64,000 nt of DNA from contig DASXMU010000087.1 in NCBI GenBank assembly GCA_036495485.1, positions 20,930 to 84,929 of the forward strand, given 5' to 3'. This stretch comes from PALSA-505 sp036495485. GTDB taxonomy: Bacteria; Actinomycetota; Actinomycetes; Streptosporangiales; Streptosporangiaceae. The notes under the pieces are model-generated. The model had not been told where the DNA came from and searched no databases. It saw only the letters and a list, made by a program, of their open reading frames with translations. Shown here piece after piece: positions 60,751 through 64,000 of the stretch. Each line of letters opens with the position of its first letter. Position 1 is the stretch's first letter. Both the position numbers and the translations under genes were made by a program.

Positions 60751-62091
60751 TTGTTCTGATGTGTTTTCTTCGGTGGCGGTGTCGTAGCCGGGCATCCATT
60801 TGATGACCTCGGCACGGAAAGGGCCCTCGCATTCCAGCTGGCAGAGCACCCCGATGCCGGCCGTTGAGACCCGGTGGATGAGCACGTAGGAGGGTGGCAC
60901 GTTGAACCGGCGGGAGATGTTGGACGGCCGCAGGTCGGTCACCCTGGCGGCCTCGCCGCGCAGCCACTCGCGGCTGAACTTGAACGTCTCCACGCTGGAC
61001 GGCTCGGCCAGCGGGGCGAGGAACGCGCGCAGCGCGTCGAGGTCCACCTCGATGCCTTCGCGCAGGAAGCCCTGCTCCCTCAGCTCGTGCTCGACCTCTT
61101 CGATCTCGCCGCCGGTGTGCATGATCCGCAGCAGCTTCCCGATGAAGCGGGGGAACCCGTCGGGAAGCCGGTCCACCGCACCGAAGTCGAGTACGCCGAG
61201 CCGCCCGTCGGGGAGCAGCCGGAAGTTACCTGGATGCGGGTCCGCGTGCAGCAGCCCGGCCCTGGCCGGCCCGGAGAACAAGAACCTGACCAGCAGGATC
61301 CCGGCCCGGTCGCGGTCTTCTTTGGAGCCATCGCTGATGACCTTCGAGAGCGGGGTGCCGTCCATCCACTCGGTCACCAGCACATGGCCGGTCGCCATCA
61401 CCACCGGCGGCACGCAGATGCCGGGGTCGCCGGCGTAGGCGTCGGCGAAGGCCTGCTGCGACTGTGCCTCGAGGTGGTAGTCGAGCTCCTCGGCGACCCG
61501 GTTGCGCAGCTCGTCGAGCAGCGGCTTGGCGTCCAGCCCGGGCATGAGGATGCCGAACAGCCGTCCAGCCCGGCTGAGCTGGGTGAAGTCGCTGATCAGC
61601 GCCTTGCCCGCGCCCGGGTACTGGATCTTGACCGCTACCTGGCGCCCGTCCTGCCAGACCGCCTTGTGCACCTGGCCGATGGAAGCCGCGGCGGCCGGCT
61701 GGTCGTCGAACTCGGTGAAGTGGCCGCGCCAGTCCGCGCCGAGGTCCTCTTCGAGTACCCGGTGCACGGTGCGGGCCGGAAGCGGCGGCGCCGATTCCTG
61801 GAGTCTGGTCAGGGTTGCGCGATAGGGGCCGGCCAGCTCGGGCGGCAGCGCTGCCTCGAAGATCGACAGCGCCTGGCCCAGCTTCATCGCCCCGCCCTTG
61901 AGCTCCCCCAGAACCCTGAAGATCTGCTCGGCGGTACGTTGCTGGATCTCACCGGCGACGATCTCGGCCGGGCGGCCCCCGATCCGCTTGCCAAGGCCAA
62001 GGGCGGTACGCGCGGCCAGCCCAACCGGCAGGGTGGCCAGTTTGGCGGACCGGGTGACCGCACGGCGCGGCATGTCGTTCACGATCAACAT
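60748..62091 (-). CDS. ABC1/AarF (UbiB) family atypical kinase
   Basis: 447 residues. KxGQ motif in LKGGAMKLGQALSIFE, Ala-rich loop AAAASIGQVHKAVW, VAVKIQYPG with the catalytic-type Lys, EELDYHLEAQ, LLHADPHPGNF (HxDxHPxN) and LGVLDFGAVDRLP (DFG). UbiB-like proteins support quinone or isoprenoid lipid metabolism and have ATPase more than protein kinase activity. It overlaps the end of the ThiF-like gene by 7 bases and follows it in one operon. Confidence 0.92.
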   Translation of the reverse strand: MLIVNDMPRRAVTRSAKLATLPVGLAARTALGLGKRIGGRPAEIVAGEIQQRTAEQIFRVLGELKGGAMKLGQALSIFEAALPPELAGPYRATLTRLQESAPPLPARTVHRVLEEDLGADWRGHFTEFDDQPAAAASIGQVHKAVWQDGRQVAVKIQYPGAGKALISDFTQLSRAGRLFGILMPGLDAKPLLDELRNRVAEELDYHLEAQSQQAFADAYAGDPGICVPPVVMATGHVLVTEWMDGTPLSKVISDGSKEDRDRAGILLVRFLFSGPARAGLLHADPHPGNFRLLPDGRLGVLDFGAVDRLPDGFPRFIGKLLRIMHTGGEIEEVEHELREQGFLREGIEVDLDALRAFLAPLAEPSSVETFKFSREWLRGEAARVTDLRPSNISRRFNVPPSYVLIHRVSTAGIGVLCQLECEGPFRAEVIKWMPGYDTATEENTSEQ

Positions 62092-63161
62092 TCTCCGTCA
62101 CCGCGCGTACTCCTTTCTACCTGCGAATGCGCCGGAGTTGCGGCACGGCAGCCGCAGGCCGGATGGGGGAGCCAGGTACGGCGGCGCCACTGCCAGCCGG
62201 GCAGGACCAGTTCCAGGGTTCCGTTCGTGACCGCGCTGGCCTTTCCGCACCGGTCGACGAACGTGAGCACCTGCGCGCAGGCCAGTGCCGCCACCGAGGT
62301 GGCCAGGGCACAGTCGCACGCAGGTGTGGCCGGCTGGCAGCCGGTGAGCTGGGCGAGGACGAGCGGCCACTGCGGGTCGGCGTCGGCCCGGGTCATGTTC
62401 AGGCAGCGCAGGCAGGCCGACCGGCCCGGCAGGACCAGCGGCCCGACGACACCGATCGCCTCGCCCGCGGTGGCGGTCAGGTGTGGCACGCCGCCCGACG
62501 TGAGCGCGCCGGCCAGCTCAGGGCCGTGCTGGCCGGTGAGCACCGCCAGGTCGGGCCGCCCGCCATCGTCGTCGGTGCGGACCTGGGGAGCGGTGCGCCC
62601 GATGGCGCGGGCCACGCCAGACTCCCGCGGCGTGCCGATGTCGGCTTCGCCCAGCCCACCGGGAGTCAGGTCGGCGGCGACCGCTGCCGCCGTATCCCGG
62701 CAGGTCACATGGCCGATGCCAGAGCTGGCGAGCAGGGTCGCGACCGTCGATCCAACCTTCCCCGCGCCGTGGACACGCACATAGGCCGCGGCCCGGCGGG
62801 CCAGCGAGCGCGCACCACCATCGCCGTCGCCGTGCGCGAGCGACGTGGTGGCAAGCTCGGGTGCGAGCCGGGAGCGCACGCGGTCAGCCACCGCGCGCAG
62901 GGCGCCCGCCGGGAAGTCGTCGAGCACCCCCGCCGCGGCGAGCAGTGTGATCAGGTGGTCGGCCTCCCCGGGGCCGATGCCATGCTCACCGGCGGCGGCG
63001 ATCATCGCCGCGCGGTCCCGGCTGCCGTCGAGTAAGCCGATCAGGGCTCCCGCGTGGCCGGCCCCGGAAACGGCCACGGCCCGCCGCGGGTCGATCCCGA
63101 TCTGCAAGGTGTCGCTGTCCCGCCATACCGGGACGAGCCCGGGCTTGAGCGCCAGTCTCAT
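62085..63161 (-). CDS. ThiF/E1-like adenylyltransferase-related protein (cyclodehydratase type)
   Basis: 358 residues. An N-terminal winged-helix/RiPP-recognition-like part (VWRDSDTLQIGIDPRRAVAV, LIGLLDGSRDRAAM) precedes an E1-like Rossmann region (YVRVHGAGKVGSTVATLLAS) and zinc cysteines CLRCLNM and CDC in the C-terminal third; a final CGCR adds to them. It resembles the ocin-ThiF/TOMM partner proteins in sequence, but no precursor peptide or YcaO gene is visible nearby, and in relatives it is found alone beside the ABC1 kinase. Function unknown. Confidence 0.75.
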   Translation of the reverse strand: MRLALKPGLVPVWRDSDTLQIGIDPRRAVAVSGAGHAGALIGLLDGSRDRAAMIAAAGEHGIGPGEADHLITLLAAAGVLDDFPAGALRAVADRVRSRLAPELATTSLAHGDGDGGARSLARRAAAYVRVHGAGKVGSTVATLLASSGIGHVTCRDTAAAVAADLTPGGLGEADIGTPRESGVARAIGRTAPQVRTDDDGGRPDLAVLTGQHGPELAGALTSGGVPHLTATAGEAIGVVGPLVLPGRSACLRCLNMTRADADPQWPLVLAQLTGCQPATPACDCALATSVAALACAQVLTFVDRCGKASAVTNGTLELVLPGWQWRRRTWLPHPACGCRAATPAHSQVERSTRGDGEC

Positions 63162-63170
63162 GGCGTCAGC

Positions 63171-63800
63171 ATGACAGCGGGGAACGACACTTTCGCTGAG
63201 CGCGTTCGGTGGCACTATGGCTGGGTGCCCAGCGATGCCCGGCCGGCCGCGCGCCGCCCCTCGGCGGCGGAGCTTGCCGCGGCGAAGAACCTGACCATAC
63301 CCGACCTGGTGCGGCCGGGGCTGAGCGTCCTGTTCTCCGGGATCAACCCCAGCCTCTACTCGGCCGCCGTCGGCTATCACTTCGCCCGGCCGGGTAACCG
63401 GTTCTGGCCGGCCCTGCACCGGTCCGGGTTCACCGCCCGCCAGCTCGATCCTGCCGAGCAGGAGCAGATCCTGGACCTGGGCCTTGGCATCACCAACGTG
63501 GTGGCGCGCGCCACCGCCCGGGCCGACGAGCTGTCCGGCGCCGAGTTGCTCGCGGGTGGTGAGCTGCTGTCCGCCAAGGTGGCCACGTTCCGGCCCCGCT
63601 GGCTGGCGGTGGTCGGGGTGACCGCGTTCCGGGTGGCGTTCGGCGAGCGCAAGGCGGCCGTCGGCAGGCAGGAGCACCGGCTCGGCGCCACCGGGGTATG
63701 GGTGCTGCCCAACCCCAGCGGCCTGAACGCGTCATGGACAGTACCTCGTCTCACGGAGGCGTTCCGTGAGCTGAAGATGGCTGCAGATGACAGCTTCTGA
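63171..63800 (+). CDS. mug: G/U mismatch-specific uracil-DNA glycosylase
   Basis: 209 residues. GINPSLYSAAVGYHFARPGN is motif 1 (GINP), LGITNVVARATARADELS follows, and VLPNPSGLNASW is motif 2 with NPSG. Mug removes uracil or ethenocytosine opposite guanine. The start at 63171 lies nine bases from the start of the divergent ThiF-like gene, and it has no Shine-Dalgarno of its own. Confidence 0.92.
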   Translation: MTAGNDTFAERVRWHYGWVPSDARPAARRPSAAELAAAKNLTIPDLVRPGLSVLFSGINPSLYSAAVGYHFARPGNRFWPALHRSGFTARQLDPAEQEQILDLGLGITNVVARATARADELSGAELLAGGELLSAKVATFRPRWLAVVGVTAFRVAFGERKAAVGRQEHRLGATGVWVLPNPSGLNASWTVPRLTEAFRELKMAADDSF

Positions 63801-63917
63801 CCCGCAGCGGGCGTTCGCCTGGATCGAGTGCGCCTTCCGCGACTGAACCAGCCCGGGGAGCAAAGCTGAGCAACCGGGCGTATTGCCCTGGCCTGGGGCG
63901 GATGGAACCATTTACCC

Positions 63918-64000
63918 ATGGCGTGGCTGAGTACTGTTCCCCGGGCACAGGCGACAGGGGCGCTGGCTGATGCCTACGCCGCGATGGATGACCGGCCCAT
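63918..64000 (+). CDS. Start of a carboxymuconolactone-decarboxylase/peroxidase-related protein (3' end outside window)
   Basis: Only 27 residues are visible: MAWLSTVPRAQATGALADAY followed by AAMDDRP. This opening resembles alkylhydroperoxidase-like CMD-domain proteins (e.g. uncharacterised peroxidase-related enzymes), which begin AWIxTVPxxxATGPLAxxY. The catalytic CxxC lies beyond the window. No clear Shine-Dalgarno is seen. Confidence 0.5.
   Translation, partial: MAWLSTVPRAQATGALADAYAAMDDRP

Overview
The window is a stretch of chromosome from a high-GC, mycothiol-using actinomycete. The evidence is a WhiB7-type regulator, a mycoredoxin, an ANTAR protein, a mycothiol-dependent-isomerase-fold protein, a PPOX/F420-type flavoprotein, many GTG starts and leaderless promoters, and the class II RNR pair nrdR-nrdJ. 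Secreted hydrolases that are typically acid-active (a G1 glutamic peptidase and an S53 sedolisin), two GH18 chitinase remnants or ends, a GH3 enzyme and a peptidoglycan amidase suggest a soil-living, polymer-degrading lifestyle, perhaps in acidic soil (inference). I saw no tRNA, rRNA, CRISPR array or insertion sequence.

Layout. 0-4.2 kb: tail of a chitinase, then nrdR and nrdJ. 4.2-7.5 kb: a tight three-gene minus-strand cluster (S-adenosylhomocysteine-hydrolase-like protein with altered active-site residues, a protein of unknown family, a DUF3500 protein). 7.6-9.8 kb: marR-ABC ATPase-ABC permease operon. 10-17 kb: flavoprotein, secreted GH3, a 5'-deleted chitinase, HtrA-like protease, G1 peptidase and an MFS exporter with a leaderless promoter. 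17-24 kb: DUF488, a TDT-family transporter with divergent marR and a shared palindrome, a MhuD-like haem monooxygenase, DUF5709, AraC/VOC pair, DUF1707, glpX and tetR. 24-29 kb: lipoprotein, secreted amidase and S53 peptidase.

29-35 kb: the housekeeping block xseB/xseA/lipid-droplet protein/ispH, in which xseB and xseA are separated by a GyrI-like gene and a DUF222-HNH gene. 35-43 kb: DinB-fold protein, membrane-embedded spermidine-synthase-like protein, rmuC, ychF, LLM oxidoreductase, GNAT and OsmC proteins.

44-54.5 kb: seven co-directional genes form a Tcp-type conjugation/type IV secretion-like apparatus (TcpC-like, small membrane protein, TcpE fused to a ParA-like domain without its Walker lysines, VirB4-like ATPase, polytopic channel protein, second VirB8/TcpC-like protein, muramidase-NlpC/P60). 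No relaxase, coupling protein or integrase is in view. A lone C5-cytosine methyltransferase lies convergent to it. 55.9-64 kb: mycoredoxin-ANTAR pair, uvrD2-tesB, whiB7 behind a 488-nt leader with two upstream ORFs and a terminator hairpin, then ThiF-like/ABC1-kinase operon, divergent mug glycosylase and the start of a carboxymuconolactone-decarboxylase-like gene.

The items most worth a second look are the altered SAH-hydrolase-like cluster, the relaxase-less transfer cluster with its unusual TcpE-ParA fusion, and the whiB7 leader.
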